From: Chloroflexota bacterium
Lineage (GTDB): Bacteria; Chloroflexota; Dehalococcoidia; JACQTR01
Length of the DNA stretch: 6,208 bases
Reading direction: 5' to 3'
Assembly: GCA_016210705.1 (NCBI GenBank)
Contig: JACQTR010000079.1
Span: 1-6,208, forward strand
Shown: positions 5,888 through 6,208 of the stretch, piece by piece
Layout: the number at the start of each line of letters is the position of its first letter
Position numbering within the stretch: position 1 is the stretch's first letter
Position numbers and translations under genes: made by a program
Notes under the pieces: model-generated
The model's database searches: none
Told to the model about the DNA's origin: nothing
Seen by the model: only the letters and a program-made list of their open reading frames with translations

Positions 5888-5925
5888 TTGCCCCAAGGGA
5901 ATCGCTTTTGTTATAATATAAGCTA
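5888..5925 (+). promoter_or_regulatory. promoter of the HNH gene
   Basis: TTGCCC (5888-5893), an 18-nt spacer and a perfect TATAAT (5912-5917), preceded by TGT as an extended -10, form a good sigma-70-like promoter. Transcription should begin about 5924-5925, only 12-13 nt before ATG 5937, so the leader is very short. No Shine-Dalgarno sequence is visible in it. Confidence 0.7.
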
Positions 5926-5935
5926 ATACGTTAGC
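5922..5935. repeat. inverted repeat at the HNH transcription start
   Basis: GCTAA (5922-5926) and TTAGC (5931-5935) are perfect inverted arms around TACG. The repeat lies between the -10 box and the start codon and straddles the predicted transcription start. A transcript starting near 5924 would miss part of the left arm, so a DNA operator is more likely than an RNA hairpin. The arms are short, so chance is a real alternative. Confidence 0.4.
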
Positions 5936-5936
5936 C

Positions 5937-6208
5937 ATGCTTAATTCGCATGTTTTAGTACTCAATCAGAATTACGAACCCCTCAACGTGTGTAACGCTC
6001 GCCGGGCTTTGGTTCTCCTTCACCAGGGCAAGGCCGAGGTATTAGAACACGGTCAAGGAGATGTTTCTTCCCCATCATTGCGCATCCCAATGCCTTCGGT
6101 GCTCCGCCTCGTCTACCTTATTAAACGCCCTCGCCCCCAAGGTAAGCTGACTCGACGCGATATTTTTGCCAGAGACGGCTACGTTTGTCAGTACTGCGGC
6201 AAAGAGAC
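5937..6208 (+). CDS. HNH endonuclease family protein (3' truncated by window)
   Basis: The first 90 residues of a probable ~165-190-aa protein are present; the frame is open to the window edge. It begins LNSHVLVLNQNYEPLNVCNA, continues with RRALVLLHQGKAEVLE (22-37), and reaches the first zinc-knuckle pair C84-X2-C87 in ARDGYVCQYCG. That order is typical of a widespread family of small stand-alone HNH proteins in Chloroflexota, Cyanobacteria and Actinobacteria. The HNH catalytic residues and the second CXXC would lie beyond 6208 and cannot be checked. The cellular role of the family is not well established; nuclease activity is assumed from the fold. ATG 5937 fits the conserved N-terminus but has no Shine-Dalgarno sequence; its own promoter is just upstream. 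Confidence 0.88.
   Translation, partial: MLNSHVLVLNQNYEPLNVCNARRALVLLHQGKAEVLEHGQGDVSSPSLRIPMPSVLRLVYLIKRPRPQGKLTRRDIFARDGYVCQYCGKE

Larger units (their letters stand above)
5719..5936. other. intergenic region with divergent promoters
   Basis: These 218 nt separate the antiporter gene (leftward) from the HNH gene (rightward). No credible ORF, RNA gene or terminator hairpin is visible between the two promoters (5793-5887). The stretch could still hold regulator sites that I cannot recognise. Confidence 0.8.

Noticed and set aside
5937..6208. HNH gene as a homing endonuclease or part of a mobile element
   Set aside because: The N-terminus matches a widespread stand-alone chromosomal HNH family; no intron, intein, terminal repeats or transposase is visible nearby.
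1..6208. CRISPR array, tRNA, rRNA, insertion sequence or attachment site
   Set aside because: I saw no regularly spaced repeats, no tRNA-like cloverleaf, no rRNA sequence and no transposase or terminal inverted repeats in the window.

Overview
The window is a bacterial chromosome segment with four co-directional genes on the + strand, one convergent gene on the - strand, and the start of a further + strand gene that runs off the right edge. Shine-Dalgarno sequences of the GGAGG type, GTG and TTG starts, sigma-70-like promoters with extended -10 elements and a transcription-terminating TPP riboswitch all point to Bacteria. The gene mix (short-form ThiC, a Thi4-type thiazole synthase rather than ThiG/ThiH/ThiO, an archaemetzincin-like protein, the HNH protein family) suggests a Chloroflexota/Dehalococcoidia-like lineage with archaeal affinities. 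That taxonomic guess is inference from gene content only.

Positions 1-246 hold a promoter, a complete TPP aptamer (93-184) and an intrinsic terminator (194-224). An alternative 14-bp antiterminator can form between 155-168 and 187-203. This leader controls thiC (247-1542, HMP-P synthase) and thi4 (1570-2364, ADP-thiazole synthase). An uncharacterised gene (2380-3216) follows after 15 nt. It keeps the Cys-rich zinc-site signature of archaemetzincins but has lost the HEXXH catalytic motif. cinA (3213-4445) overlaps it by 4 nt, with a TTG start and a perfectly spaced GGAGG. No terminator or promoter is visible between these genes, so all four probably form one TPP-repressed operon.

ThiC makes the pyrimidine half of thiamin and Thi4 the thiazole half. 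Thi4 releases an ADP-linked thiazole and nicotinamide from NAD. CinA-family proteins combine an ADP-ribose pyrophosphatase-type domain with an NMN amidase domain, so CinA could cleave the ADP-thiazole and also serve NAD recycling. This is a testable inference, not a demonstrated link. Thi4 carries Cys at the position of the sulfur-donating Cys of yeast Thi4, where the archaeal multi-turnover enzymes have His.

On the - strand, 4453-5718 encodes a CPA2-type Na+/H+ antiporter with an Asp-Asp ion site. Its stop lies 7 nt from that of cinA. The 218-nt gap 5719-5936 carries divergent promoters for the antiporter and for a partial HNH endonuclease-family gene starting at 5937.
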